Below are positions 27,674 through 38,284 of a stretch of DNA of 64,000 nucleotides, piece after piece; position 1 is the stretch's first letter; each line of letters begins with the position of its first letter. The notes beneath the pieces are model-generated. The model did no database searches and had not been told where the DNA came from. It saw only the letters and a program-made list of their open reading frames with translations. Position numbers and translations under genes: made by a program. This DNA comes from Sphingobium sp. CR2-8 (GTDB taxonomy: Bacteria; Pseudomonadota; Alphaproteobacteria; Sphingomonadales; Sphingomonadaceae): assembly GCF_035818615.1 (NCBI RefSeq), contig NZ_JAYKZY010000002.1, positions 1,614,501 to 1,678,500 of the forward strand. Direction: 5' to 3'.

Positions 27674-27699
27674 TTCCCGGCGAAGGCCGGGGTCCAGTC
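27674..27699. repeat. Decayed copy of palindromic family B
   Basis: The left arm TTCCCGGCGAAGGCCGGGGT followed by CCAGTC resembles the 4545 element. The expected right arm is degraded within about 27711-27732, where it merges into the last codons of the rarD-like gene. Confidence 0.65.
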
Positions 27700-27724
27700 C
27701 TCTGCGTGTGGCTGTACCCCTGCC

Positions 27725-28591
27725 TTACGCCGCTACGCGATCACGACGCCGCGCATGGGTGATACCGTCGCTGGCGAACAGGATCAGGCCCAGCCAGATC
27801 AGCCCGAAACTCGCCATCTGGCCGCGACTGAGCGTCTCGCCGAACAACACCACCCCGCACAGAAATTGCAGAGTCGGAGCCAGATATTGCATCAGGCCCA
27901 GCGTCGCCATCGGCAGGCGCTGCGCGGCGACTGCGAACAAAACCAGCGGCACGGTAGTCACCGCGCCCGATGCTATCAGCAGCGCGCTGGTAGGCGCATC
28001 CTGGCCGAAGCCGACGCCACCATGGTTTAGCTCCCACACCAGATAGGCGATGGCGAGCGGGGTCAACAACGCCGTCTCCACGCCCAGCCCGATCATCGGC
28101 GCGACCGGCGTCAATTTGCGCAGCAGCCCGTAAAAGGCGAAGCTGAACGCGAGCGACAGGCTGATCCACAACGTCGTCAACGCCGCCGCAGCGAGGATCG
28201 CGACCCCGATCGCGGCTATACCGATCGCCAGCATCTGCGCGCGCCGCAGCTTTTCCTTGAACACCGTCACGCCCAGCATGACGACGATCAGCGGATTGAG
28301 GAAATAGCCCAGGCTGGCCGCGACGACATGCCCGTCATTCACGGCCCAGACATAGGTCAGCCAGTTGATCCCGATCATGAAAGCCGACCCGGCAAGCGGC
28401 AGCATCAGCCGTCGATCGCGCAGGGTCGTGAAGAAATCCGGCAATCCCTTTCGCAGGGCGAGCAGCGCGACGATCAGCAGCAGCGACCAAAGGACGCGCT
28501 GCGTGACGATCTCGACCGGATCGACATGGTGCAGCAGGCGAAAGAATAGCGGCAGCAGGCCCCACAGGCCATAGGCCGCAAACGCCGCCAT
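27725..28591 (-). CDS. rarD: RarD/EamA-family transporter
   Basis: The protein has ten predicted helices and the RarD pattern: AYGLWGLLPLFFRLLHHVDP, then QRVLWSLLLIVALL, and WLTYVWAVNDGHVVAASLGYF, YFLNPL and LQYLAPTLQFLCGVVLFGE. These DMT-superfamily carriers (chloramphenicol-sensitivity protein RarD) move unknown small solutes. I give ATG 28591 (288 residues); homologues usually have about 12 more residues (TDEQQATRRGL), which would need a CTG start at 28627 overlapping the stop of the preceding small gene. Confidence 0.85.
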   Translation of the reverse strand: MAAFAAYGLWGLLPLFFRLLHHVDPVEIVTQRVLWSLLLIVALLALRKGLPDFFTTLRDRRLMLPLAGSAFMIGINWLTYVWAVNDGHVVAASLGYFLNPLIVVMLGVTVFKEKLRRAQMLAIGIAAIGVAILAAAALTTLWISLSLAFSFAFYGLLRKLTPVAPMIGLGVETALLTPLAIAYLVWELNHGGVGFGQDAPTSALLIASGAVTTVPLVLFAVAAQRLPMATLGLMQYLAPTLQFLCGVVLFGETLSRGQMASFGLIWLGLILFASDGITHARRRDRVAA

Positions 28592-28623
28592 CAGCCCCCG
28601 CCGCGTCGCCTGTTGTTCGTCCG

Positions 28624-28845
28624 TCAGAAAATGCCCCCGCCCATGAACAGGCGCAGAGCCCCGAAGGCCGCGACGATCAGGCAGAAATTCCGCCCGCCAT
28701 TCCTGGACGAGATCATGCCGATGAACGCGCCGAACAGCGCCATCGGCACCAATATCCAGTTGAGCGCGCCCAGCAGCGGAATCACTGCCGGGATCATGAG
28801 GATGAGGGTGACAAGGCCGATAAAGCCCGACAATATGTTCAGCAT
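28624..28845 (-). CDS. Small two-to-three helix membrane protein
   Basis: The 73-residue protein from ATG 28845 begins MLNILSGFIGLVTLILMIPA and is nearly all hydrophobic (helices about 1-22, 25-45, 52-70). Its stop touches the start of the rarD-like gene, so the two are co-transcribed. No family is recognised with certainty. Confidence 0.7.
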   Translation of the reverse strand: MLNILSGFIGLVTLILMIPAVIPLLGALNWILVPMALFGAFIGMISSRNGGRNFCLIVAAFGALRLFMGGGIF

Positions 28846-29003
28846 CGCCCCTATATGTCGGCAAGACTGTCCCAGAGCAAGACAATGGGCCAAGGCCAGT
28901 CAATCAGGACTGGCTATAACGCGGAATAAGCGGCAGATTCACCATAAGTCCTAACGCAAAATTTACCTTTGTTCTTCAGGGCTCGTTTACGAAGGAGTGA
29001 AGG

Positions 29004-29747
29004 ATGGCGCGTTTCCGGTCTGTAGGCATGATATCTCTGGTGTTGGCGCTCGCCGCCTGCGGCAAGGGGGACAAGGACGCCAATCTCGCCGCGCTGGACG
29101 CGCAGCTGACGAACAACGCGACCGATCCCGCGCTCAAGGGCGCCTTGGCCGACCCGATCGTGGTCGATCCGCAACTGGTCGGTCAGTCCAACCGCAACGC
29201 CGTGCGGTCCGCCGACAGGACCGCCAATGGCGCGGTCCCGTTGCTGGGCGGCGACGCAGGCGCGGCGCAGGCACAGGCGGTCAAGCTGGCGGGCGGCAAG
29301 CTGCTGGCCGCACCTGCCGCGACCCAGGGCGAAGCGATGGCGTCGACCGTCACCTTGGGCGCGGTGGTGCGCGAACAGGCCGGGCGGCGTGGCGGCAACG
29401 CCAATTGCAGCAAGAAACTCAGCTACGGCATGGAATGGGCGCAACGCCTGCCTGAACCGTTCGGCCTCTATCCAGGCGCGCAACTGACCGAAGCGGCCGG
29501 TGCGCAGGTCGATGGCTGCACCCTGCGTGCGGCGAGTTTCGTGACGCCTGCACCCCGGCAGGGCGTGATGGACTATTATTATACGGTCGCCCGCCGTGCG
29601 GGCTATGATGGCGAGCATAAGATCATGGGCGGCGACCATGTGCTGGGCGGCACGCGCGGTGCCGACGGCAGCGCCTATTTCATCGTCTTCACCGACGCCC
29701 CAGGGGGCAAGACCAGCGTGGATATCATCGCCGACAACGGGCGGTAA
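29004..29747 (+). CDS. Lipoprotein of unknown function
   Basis: The 247-residue protein has a lipoprotein signal ending LALAAC near residue 20. The mature part has a low-complexity Ala/Gln/Asn linker, then a C-terminal domain with two Cys (NANCSKKL and VDGCTLR) and PEPFGLYPGAQLTEAAG and GVMDYYYTVARRAGYDGEH. No known family is recognised. GAAGGAG precedes ATG. The 210 bases after it are AT-richer than the neighbourhood and show no gene. Confidence 0.8.
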   Translation: MARFRSVGMISLVLALAACGKGDKDANLAALDAQLTNNATDPALKGALADPIVVDPQLVGQSNRNAVRSADRTANGAVPLLGGDAGAAQAQAVKLAGGKLLAAPAATQGEAMASTVTLGAVVREQAGRRGGNANCSKKLSYGMEWAQRLPEPFGLYPGAQLTEAAGAQVDGCTLRAASFVTPAPRQGVMDYYYTVARRAGYDGEHKIMGGDHVLGGTRGADGSAYFIVFTDAPGGKTSVDIIADNGR

Positions 29748-29959
29748 GAGGCGCGTCTTGAGACAGCGAGTCGGACAGTATCGACGCATAGGCCGATTGC
29801 AAGTCCCTGTAATCCAATGGATTTTTATGGCTTGTCATCGAATGTGAACGATGCCCGTCCTATTTGCATTTGTAATCAAGGACTTGCCATTGCAATAAGA
29901 TTATAGAAAAGCGGTAGTGACGTCGTTGTGGCGATCGCGCCGTCGACCCGATTGCGTCG

Positions 29960-30643
29960 TCAGTGCCGGAAGAAGAGCGTCACCGACGCCACATGATTGA
30001 CGCGCGTGTTGCCCCCGCGCTGGTTTACCAACTGGTTGAGATAGCCGACCTCCAGCGTCGACGCCCCCGGCAGGCCGATTTCCGCGCCCAGGAAACTGCG
30101 CAGCTGGTCGAAGCCGCCACGCGCGCCCCAGTCCGTGTCGTTAAGCGCGACGAACCCCTCCGCATAGACCAGCGCGTTGACCGCATCGCTGCCGGGCCGT
30201 AGCGGCTTTTCATAGCGGAGCATCTCACGCAGGCGCCAGCCCATATCGTGCCCGTCCGACCGCCACCGTTGTTCGATCCGCGAACGCGACGACAATTCGC
30301 CACCCCAGGGCTTGCCGAGCGCCCAGTTCAGCTGTTGAAAACTGCGTTCCTCATTGACGTCCCTGCCGCCCTCGATCGGCACGACGACATGGGCATAGCC
30401 CTGATACAGCGTGATGGACGGGGAGAATTTCCAGCCCAGCGCCCCGCGAAAGATGGACTGGTCGATCCGCGACAGGCCATCGCCGACGCGTGGCTGGACT
30501 TCCGCGAAATAGACCAGCTCATCCTTGACCGATCCCATCGCGGTCAGGTTGAGCCAGAACTGCTCGTCCTCGCGGGTTGCCGCGCTGGCGGGCATGGCGA
30601 TCAGCGCAAGGCAGGTGGACAGGCAGACAAAGTAGCGACGCAT
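29960..30643 (-). CDS. DUF2490 outer-membrane beta-barrel protein
   Basis: The 227-residue protein has a signal peptide (MRRYFVCLSTCLALIAMPASA) and alternating beta-strand sequence with DEQFWLNLTAMGSVKDEL, RSRIEQRW and LRYEKPL, matching DUF2490. The C-terminus FFRH ends with an aromatic strand as expected for the outer membrane. ATG 30643 has AGGA upstream; the frame runs to 30679. Function unknown. Confidence 0.85.
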   Translation of the reverse strand: MRRYFVCLSTCLALIAMPASAATREDEQFWLNLTAMGSVKDELVYFAEVQPRVGDGLSRIDQSIFRGALGWKFSPSITLYQGYAHVVVPIEGGRDVNEERSFQQLNWALGKPWGGELSSRSRIEQRWRSDGHDMGWRLREMLRYEKPLRPGSDAVNALVYAEGFVALNDTDWGARGGFDQLRSFLGAEIGLPGASTLEVGYLNQLVNQRGGNTRVNHVASVTLFFRH

Positions 30644-30807
30644 GATGTTCCTGTAACCGGGATAAGCGAGCCGCATCACGCGGCTATCCGCCCTTTTAAT
30701 GCGCGCGCGTTTCTATCCCGTTTCCCGATCGTTAGTTTGCGTCTGGAAGACGGGAAATTACCTCCGCGACCTGATCCCTTTCGTTGGTTCGTCTGGCGAT
30801 CAACCGG

Positions 30808-32454
<1,647 letters not shown>

Positions 32455-32547
32455 TTAGGCGTGGGTTTGGCCGCCGCGCGGCAAGACGCGACGATGAGAC
32501 GGTCGGTTCATGATGGAAAAATGCGAAGAGCGCACGGGGTTTTTACA

Positions 32548-33801
32548 TCAACCGGGCGGAACATAGCTCCCGGCCAGCAGATGCGCCTGCAAGCTGGTCC
32601 AATCGCCGATCGGCCAATGTGCGGGCACCGCCGCCGCCATCGCCTGATCCGTGTTCAGGCTGTCGGATAGCGCCACGTCCTGCGCGGCGATGAACGTGCC
32701 GTCCGCTATGGCATAGAAGGCGCGGGCGCGCGGTCGGCTTGCCCGCCTGCCGTTCGGCAGGATGATGCCCAGCCGGTTCGATCGCAGGCGCACCAGCATG
32801 CCCGGTGGATAGACGGTGATGCTCTGCATGAAGGAAAAGAGCAGATCCTGGTCGAGATGGTCGGTCCACCCGCGCATCCGGCTTATCGCGTCCGCCGGTG
32901 TCCAGGCTTCCTTGTAGATGCGGTCCGACGTCAGGGCATCGTAAATGTCACAGATCGCGCCCATGCGCGCGGCAAGGGAGAAGGCGTTGCCCCGCAGCCC
33001 GTCCGGATAACCGGTGCCGTCCATACGCTCATGATGATGCAGCGCCACGTCCAGCGCGACAGACGGCACCTTGTCGCAGGCCTTGAGCAGATCATGCCCC
33101 GCAGCCGTGTGCCGCTTCATCTGGGCGAATTCTTCGTCCGACAGCTTGCCCGCCTTATTCAGCAGGTCGATCGGCACCGCCATTTTGCCCACATCGTGAA
33201 ACAGGCCCGCAATGCCCAGGTCGCGTATTTCGGCTTCATCCATGCCCAGTTGCCGCCCGAAATTCATCATCAGCGCACAGACGGCGACGGAATGCAGATA
33301 GGTATATTCGTCCTTGGTCTTGAGCCGGGCGATGCTGATCAGCGTGGTGCGGCTGCGTTCGAGCGAGGCGGATATCTCCTCCACCAGGCCGACAATCTCG
33401 TTCGACATGGACAATGTGCCGAGCCGCGCATCATCGAACAGGCGCAGGACCAGCCGCTTGCCCCTGGCGATGATCGTACGCGCGCGTTCCACTTCGATGC
33501 TGTCCGGGTCGCGCTGGTAAGGGGGTTGCCTGTCGGGACGTCTATAGGGTCTGGAAGGGCGAGCGATGCTTTCGACCTGAACGGTAGCCACATGGGGCGA
33601 GGTTGCGGGACTCGCCGCGCCAGCGCCCTTCTCGATATCGATGATCACCGCGTCGACCGTGCTGGACCTGATCCGTTCCAGAACCCGGTCGTCGTCGACC
33701 AGAAATTTCGCGCGCCAGAAAGGATGATGGAGCCAGCTTCCCTTGAAGCCATGCACATACATGCCCATCGCAATCTCGTCCGGCGACACGTCAACCAGCA
33801 A
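32548..33801 (-). CDS. HD-GYP c-di-GMP phosphodiesterase with DUF3391
   Basis: The 417-residue protein has an N-terminal DUF3391 domain (VSPDEIAMGMYVHGFKGSWL) and a C-terminal HD-GYP domain: HSVAVCALMMNFGRQLG, FHDVGKMAVP, HHERMDGTGYPDGL and SLAARMGAICDIYDALTSDR. All metal ligands and the GYP motif are present, so c-di-GMP hydrolysis is expected. The start is TTG 33801 with GAGGAG about 8 bases upstream. It is the second c-di-GMP-degrading protein of the window. Confidence 0.92.
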   Translation of the reverse strand: MLVDVSPDEIAMGMYVHGFKGSWLHHPFWRAKFLVDDDRVLERIRSSTVDAVIIDIEKGAGAASPATSPHVATVQVESIARPSRPYRRPDRQPPYQRDPDSIEVERARTIIARGKRLVLRLFDDARLGTLSMSNEIVGLVEEISASLERSRTTLISIARLKTKDEYTYLHSVAVCALMMNFGRQLGMDEAEIRDLGIAGLFHDVGKMAVPIDLLNKAGKLSDEEFAQMKRHTAAGHDLLKACDKVPSVALDVALHHHERMDGTGYPDGLRGNAFSLAARMGAICDIYDALTSDRIYKEAWTPADAISRMRGWTDHLDQDLLFSFMQSITVYPPGMLVRLRSNRLGIILPNGRRASRPRARAFYAIADGTFIAAQDVALSDSLNTDQAMAAAVPAHWPIGDWTSLQAHLLAGSYVPPG

Positions 33802-33870
33802 TGGAAGGCTCCTCTCAAGCCCTCCACTATATCCGATTCGGTTACTATCGGTATAAAATTGGGAAATAAT

Positions 33871-34449
33871 TCAGTCGTCTTGCAGTCGACTGGCGACATC
33901 ATTCATGAAACGGGCGTCGTCATTCTTCGCCAGCCACTCGGCCTCCGCGCCGATCGCACCCAGCATGTGCGCCAAGGCATCCATCTCGCTCTTGTGATAA
34001 TTGCCCAGGACGTAGCCATGAACCTTGTCCTTATGACCCGGATGACCGATGCCGATGCGCACGCGACGGAAATCATTCCCGATATGCGTGTCGATCGATC
34101 GCAGGCCGTTATGCCCGGCATTGCCGCCGCCACGCTTCACCTTGACCTTCATCGGCGCCAGGTCGAGTTCGTCGTGGAAGACGCTCACGTCCTGCGGTGT
34201 CAGCTTGTAGAAGCGCATCGCATCGCCCACCGATCGCCCGCTTTCGTTCATGAAGGTTGCGGGTTGCAGCAGGATGATCTTCTCGGGACCGATCCGCCCT
34301 TCCTGCACCCAGCCCTGGAACTGCTTCTTCCGCGGCGAAAAGCGATACAGGTCGGCGATCACGTCCGCGACCATGAAGCCCACATTATGCCGATGCATCG
34401 CATATTGCGCGCCCGGATTGCCCAGGCCGGCCCAGATCTGCATGTCCAT
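33871..34449 (-). CDS. pth: Peptidyl-tRNA hydrolase
   Basis: The 192-residue Pth releases tRNA from stalled peptidyl-tRNA. Visible: GLGNPG, catalytic His in MHRHNVGF, ATFMNESGRSVG, the Asp in FHDELDL and GGGNAGHNGLRSI. It follows rplY by 72 bases on the same strand, the usual rplY-pth arrangement. ATG 34443 is an equally possible start. Confidence 0.96.
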   Translation of the reverse strand: MDMQIWAGLGNPGAQYAMHRHNVGFMVADVIADLYRFSPRKKQFQGWVQEGRIGPEKIILLQPATFMNESGRSVGDAMRFYKLTPQDVSVFHDELDLAPMKVKVKRGGGNAGHNGLRSIDTHIGNDFRRVRIGIGHPGHKDKVHGYVLGNYHKSEMDALAHMLGAIGAEAEWLAKNDDARFMNDVASRLQDD

Positions 34450-34521
34450 GCTCCAAAGAAAATCCCGCCCGCCGGGTAGGCGGACGGGATCGAATTTTCC
34501 AGCCTTGAAAGGGCGAAAGGC

Positions 34522-35142
34522 TTATTCGCCCTCGACGGCTTCCTCAGCGTCCGCTTCGCCTTCGGCGCTCTTGAGCGCCGACGGGGCGACGACGGTCGCG
34601 ATCGAGAAGTCGGTGTCCGCGTGCAGGGCCTTCGTGCCCTTGGGCAGGGTGACGGCGCTGATGTGCAGCGAATTGCCCACTTCCAGGCCGGTCAGGTCGA
34701 CCACGACTTCGTCGGGGATTTCGGCGGCATCGACTTCCAGTTCGATGTCGTGCGCGACGATGTTCAGAACGCCGCCCTTCTTCAGGCCAGGCGAGGCGTC
34801 TTCATTTTCGAAGCGCACGGGCACATGGACGTGAACGGTGGCATGTTCGGACACGCGCAGGAAATCGGCGTGCAGCGGACGGTCACTGACGGGGTGGAAG
34901 GCCACGTCCTTGGCGAGGGTGCGGACGGTCTTGCCGCCGACTTCGACCATGATGACCGAATTGAAGAAGTGGCCGGTGCCGAGCTGCTTGTTGAGGAGCT
35001 TTTCCTCGACATGGATCGACAGGGGTTCTTCGTTCATTCCATAGATGACGGCGGGTACGCGGCCCTCACGGCGGAGGGCGCGGGAGGCTCCCTTGCCTGC
35101 CCGATCGCGTGCCTCGGCCGACAGCGTAAGCTGCTCGCTCAT
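34522..35142 (-). CDS. rplY: 50S ribosomal protein L25 (Ctc type)
   Basis: The 206-residue protein has the 5S-rRNA-binding L25 domain ([22 protein letters not shown]) and a C-terminal beta domain typical of the longer Ctc form, with a highly acidic tail ([13 protein letters not shown]). It binds 5S rRNA and rises under stress in some bacteria. Family C palindrome and low-information sequence occupy the 200 bases upstream. Confidence 0.95.
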   Translation of the reverse strand: MSEQLTLSAEARDRAGKGASRALRREGRVPAVIYGMNEEPLSIHVEEKLLNKQLGTGHFFNSVIMVEVGGKTVRTLAKDVAFHPVSDRPLHADFLRVSEHATVHVHVPVRFENEDASPGLKKGGVLNIVAHDIELEVDAAEIPDEVVVDLTGLEVGNSLHISAVTLPKGTKALHADTDFSIATVVAPSALKSAEGEADAEEAVEGE

Positions 35143-35267
35143 TGCATATCTCCAAAAGCAAATTGATGTACGTTCCCGCCACGCCTCCAGGGATGACCAT
35201 AGCGGGAAGGCGGCCCTTTAGCAGAAAAGGGCGCAAAGGCAAGGGGGAGGGCGATGTTGCCCAAGTT

Positions 35268-35328
35268 CCGTTCGGTTCGAGCTTGTCGAGAAGGATGGAC
35301 ATGTTCTCGACAAGCTCGAACCAAGCGG
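35268..35328. repeat. Palindromic family C element
   Basis: Left arm 35268-35292 and right arm 35304-35328 pair with two mismatches near the outer end; the core is TTCGGTTCGAGCTTGTCGAG. It lies between rplY and the TraB/GumN gene, both on the minus strand, and could be a terminator-like RNA hairpin for rplY's upstream region. Confidence 0.85.
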
Positions 35329-35342
35329 TAGCGGAGGAGGCA

Positions 35343-36230
35343 TTACTGCACCCGCGTCACCTTATAGCCTTTGGCTTCCAGCAGCGTGATCAGATTGTCC
35401 CGGCCCGTCAGATGGCCCGCGCCCACCGCGATGAACGGCCGCCCCTTCATCGGCGCGATCGCCTTCACCCAGTCGCGGTTGCGCGCGACCAATATCGCGT
35501 CCTCGACCACCGGATCGGGCTGCTCGCCGATCTGGTCTTCCTTCGCGATCGCATCCATGTCGCCCTTCGACCAGGCGGTCAGGATACGGTCGTACAGCGC
35601 CTTCATGCCCTTGGCTTCATGGATGGTCTGGACCAGCAGGCGCGATTGCGCCGCTTCCGGCAGCGTGTCGAAGGCGGCGAACTGTCGCTCCACCGTCTCC
35701 AGCCCGCCGATGGGCTTGCCCGCCTGTTTGAATGTCGCGATCAGCACCGGCTCCACGCCGTCATCCTGACTGACTTTCAGCGATTGCTGGCTGGCGGCGG
35801 ACAGCAGCATCGCGGCCGCCCAGCTTTCATAGCCTGACAGCGCCTGGCTGCTGGTCCCGCCATCGGCCAACGCTTTGTCCAATGCTGCCTTTTCCGTGTC
35901 CGGCACACGCCGTTCCAGCGGCGGCAGGCCCGGGCTGCGGCCCATCGCCTCGAACAGGGACAAGGTCTTCTGTTCGTCCTGCAAATCTTGGGCTTCCAGC
36001 ACCAGCCGGTCCGCTGCGGTCATGGCCTCCTTGATCGTCGGGGTATCCCAGGCCACGCCCTTGGGCAGGACATGGATGGTCCCGAACAGCCAGCCGTTCA
36101 GCGCCCCACGCTGCACCTGCCAGAGGGCCGGGCCAGCCTGCACCTTGGGCGCTGGCGCCGGCTCCTGTCCGCAGGCAGCGACCAGCGTCAGAGCGAAGAA
36201 AGCCAGCAGGCGCGTGACGGCGCGCATCAT
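35343..36230 (-). CDS. TraB/GumN family lipoprotein (second of tandem pair)
   Basis: The 295-residue protein has a lipobox (LVAACG, Cys ~20) and a TraB/GumN fold: ALNGWLFGTIHVLPKG near the start with the GT-x-H motif and FIAVGAGHLTGRDNLITLLE near the end with the GxxH motif. These conserved His/Glu residues resemble Tiki-type metalloproteases; catalysis is unproven in bacteria. Start ATG 36230 overlaps the upstream paralogue stop as ATGA. Confidence 0.88.
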   Translation of the reverse strand: MMRAVTRLLAFFALTLVAACGQEPAPAPKVQAGPALWQVQRGALNGWLFGTIHVLPKGVAWDTPTIKEAMTAADRLVLEAQDLQDEQKTLSLFEAMGRSPGLPPLERRVPDTEKAALDKALADGGTSSQALSGYESWAAAMLLSAASQQSLKVSQDDGVEPVLIATFKQAGKPIGGLETVERQFAAFDTLPEAAQSRLLVQTIHEAKGMKALYDRILTAWSKGDMDAIAKEDQIGEQPDPVVEDAILVARNRDWVKAIAPMKGRPFIAVGAGHLTGRDNLITLLEAKGYKVTRVQ

Positions 36231-37141
36231 GGTTTCACATTCCGGATGCGGCGCGCGCGCAGGCCCAACGCCTGCAACTGATCCTGCACGCTGCCCTTGC
36301 CCGCCAAATGGCCCGCGCCCACTGCGACGAAGACCGTGCCGGGCTGCGCCAGTCGCGCCTTGATCCACTGCGCCCAATGGGCGTTACGCCCGGTCAGCAG
36401 CACCTGCGCCAGTTCGGGGGTTGCTTCGAGCGATTTGTTCATGGACTTCGCCAGCCTGTCGGGCTGTCCCGCCTGCCAGTATCGGAGCAGATCGCCAAAT
36501 TCGCTCTCCATCTCCGGCAGGCCATCGACGGTGGCGTTCAGGAACTCGACCTGCTGTTCCATCGGCAGGCTCGCGAAGAAGCCGACCTGCTGCTCCACCG
36601 TTTCCAGCGCATCGACTGTCTTCCCCGCACCCTGCGCCGCGCCGCGCAAAATCTTCTCCGCGCCCAGATCATTCTTGTAGCCCAGCCGCTCCAGCGGCGC
36701 GACGGACAGGGCCAGGCCGCCTATCCACGGGTTGAACATGTCGAACGTCCGCCAAGGCAGGCCATTGGCATCCATCGCCGCCTGATATCGGGTGCGCGCT
36801 TCCGGGGTCAGCCGGTCGGACAGCTTCACCCCGTCCTTCGCCATCGCCATTCCGGCCATCGCCGTCGCGATCGCGCTGGGATCGTCCGGCTCGATGATTT
36901 CTAGCACCAGTTGGTCCGACCGGTCGAAGGCGCGCTTCACATCGCCGTGAAACCAGTCGATGTCCGGCTTCATCACATGAACCGTGCCGAACAGATAGAT
37001 GGTGGTGTCCGCGTCCTGCACCGCCCAGAGCGCGGGTGTCGCGACAGCGGGGGCGGACGGGGCAGGGCGCGCCTGCGCACCCGCGCCGATCAGCAGCAGG
37101 GCGGCGGCCAGCAGGCGGGGGAGGGATCGAAAGATGCTCAT
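36227..37141 (-). CDS. TraB/GumN family exported protein (first of tandem pair)
   Basis: The 304-residue protein has a signal peptide (LPRLLAAALLLIGAGAQA) and the same fold: IYLFGTVHVMKPD at the N-terminus and VFVAVGAGHLAGKGSVQD at the end. It is clearly a paralogue of the downstream gene, but not a lipoprotein. Coupled by a 4-base overlap. It is divergent from glyQ. GumN in xanthomonads lies in a polysaccharide cluster, but no such genes are here. Confidence 0.88.
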   Translation of the reverse strand: MSIFRSLPRLLAAALLLIGAGAQARPAPSAPAVATPALWAVQDADTTIYLFGTVHVMKPDIDWFHGDVKRAFDRSDQLVLEIIEPDDPSAIATAMAGMAMAKDGVKLSDRLTPEARTRYQAAMDANGLPWRTFDMFNPWIGGLALSVAPLERLGYKNDLGAEKILRGAAQGAGKTVDALETVEQQVGFFASLPMEQQVEFLNATVDGLPEMESEFGDLLRYWQAGQPDRLAKSMNKSLEATPELAQVLLTGRNAHWAQWIKARLAQPGTVFVAVGAGHLAGKGSVQDQLQALGLRARRIRNVKP

Positions 37142-37275
37142 GCGCCTTTCATGGGGAGCGCCGCGCATCAGGGCAAGCCGCTTAACCCTGTTTGCCGCCG
37201 CTTTTCCTTGACCCTTTCAACCCCATGGGCCAAGGCGCGCGACATCTTAACAACGCTATTTGACAGGGACTATCC

Positions 37276-38175
37276 GTGGCCGAAGGCAAAGTGCTTTCCT
37301 TCCAGGACCTGATCCTGACCCTCCATGCCTATTGGGGGAAACAGGGCTGTGTCATCCTGCAACCCTATGACATGGAAGTCGGCGCGGGCACCTTCCACCC
37401 CGCGACGACGCTGCGCGCGCTCGGGCCGCAGCCGTGGAACGCCGCCTATGTCCAGCCCAGCCGCCGCCCGACCGACGGCCGCTATGGCGAAAACCCCAAC
37501 CGGCTCCAGCATTATTACCAATATCAGGTGATCATGAAGCCCAGCCCGGCGAACCTGCAGGAACTCTATCTGGGCAGCCTGGTGGAAATCGGCATCGATC
37601 CCTTGGTCCACGATATCCGTTTCGTGGAGGATGACTGGGAAAGCCCGACGCTGGGCGCCTGGGGCCTGGGCTGGGAAGTCTGGTGCGACGGCATGGAAGT
37701 CACCCAGTTCACTTATTTCCAGCAGATGGGCGGCTATGACTGCAAGCCGGTCGCGGGCGAACTGACCTACGGCCTCGAACGCCTCGCCATGTATATCCAG
37801 GGCGTCGACAGCGTCTACGACCTCAAATTCAACGATGCGGGCGTCACCTATGGCGACGTATTCCTCGAAAATGAGAAACAGATGTCGAAATGGAATTTCG
37901 AGGTCGCCGACACGGACAAGCTGTTCCGCTGGTTCAAGGATTGCCAGTCCGAATGGGGCCAGTGCATCGACAAGGGCGTCCCGCTCGCCGCCTATGACCA
38001 GGCGATCAAGGCCAGCCATGTGTTCAACCTGCTCCAGGCCCGCGGCGTGATTTCCGTGCAGGAACGCGCCAGCTATATGGGCCAGGTGCGCGACATGGCG
38101 AAGGGCAGTTGCGAAGCCTGGATCGCCAGCAACGCCGACCAATGGACCGCGCAATATCCGGGGTGGACCGCGTGA
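37276..38175 (+). CDS. glyQ: Glycyl-tRNA synthetase alpha subunit
   Basis: The 299-residue catalytic subunit of the heterotetrameric glycyl-tRNA synthetase. The sequence is highly conserved: [50 protein letters not shown], and [15 protein letters not shown]. The start is GTG 37276. The gap to glyS is 109 bases and carries a degenerate palindromic element, unusual for a pair whose products assemble together. Confidence 0.97.
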   Translation: MAEGKVLSFQDLILTLHAYWGKQGCVILQPYDMEVGAGTFHPATTLRALGPQPWNAAYVQPSRRPTDGRYGENPNRLQHYYQYQVIMKPSPANLQELYLGSLVEIGIDPLVHDIRFVEDDWESPTLGAWGLGWEVWCDGMEVTQFTYFQQMGGYDCKPVAGELTYGLERLAMYIQGVDSVYDLKFNDAGVTYGDVFLENEKQMSKWNFEVADTDKLFRWFKDCQSEWGQCIDKGVPLAAYDQAIKASHVFNLLQARGVISVQERASYMGQVRDMAKGSCEAWIASNADQWTAQYPGWTA

Positions 38176-38192
38176 TGAAGACAACTATTTCC

Positions 38193-38271
38193 GTCATCCC
38201 AACGACGGCTGGGATTTCGTGCGTCATGCGGTGCGCTCTCCGGCCTGAGGCTCCAGCCTCTGCTAGGGCAT
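38193..38271. repeat. Degenerate REPIN-like element (family A) between glyQ and glyS
   Basis: It starts GTCATCCCAACGACGGCTGG and contains GAGGCTCCAGCCTCTGCTAG followed by GGCAT, which align with the two hairpins of the elements inside glyS. The second half has drifted. It ends 14 bases before the glyS start. Confidence 0.7.
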
Positions 38272-38284
38272 CGGATGAAATCCT

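Noticed and set aside
29748..29959. Small gene in the AT-richer gap
   Set aside because: No frame of useful length with a ribosome binding site; only a weak GCAAGTCC/GGACTTGC inverted pair.
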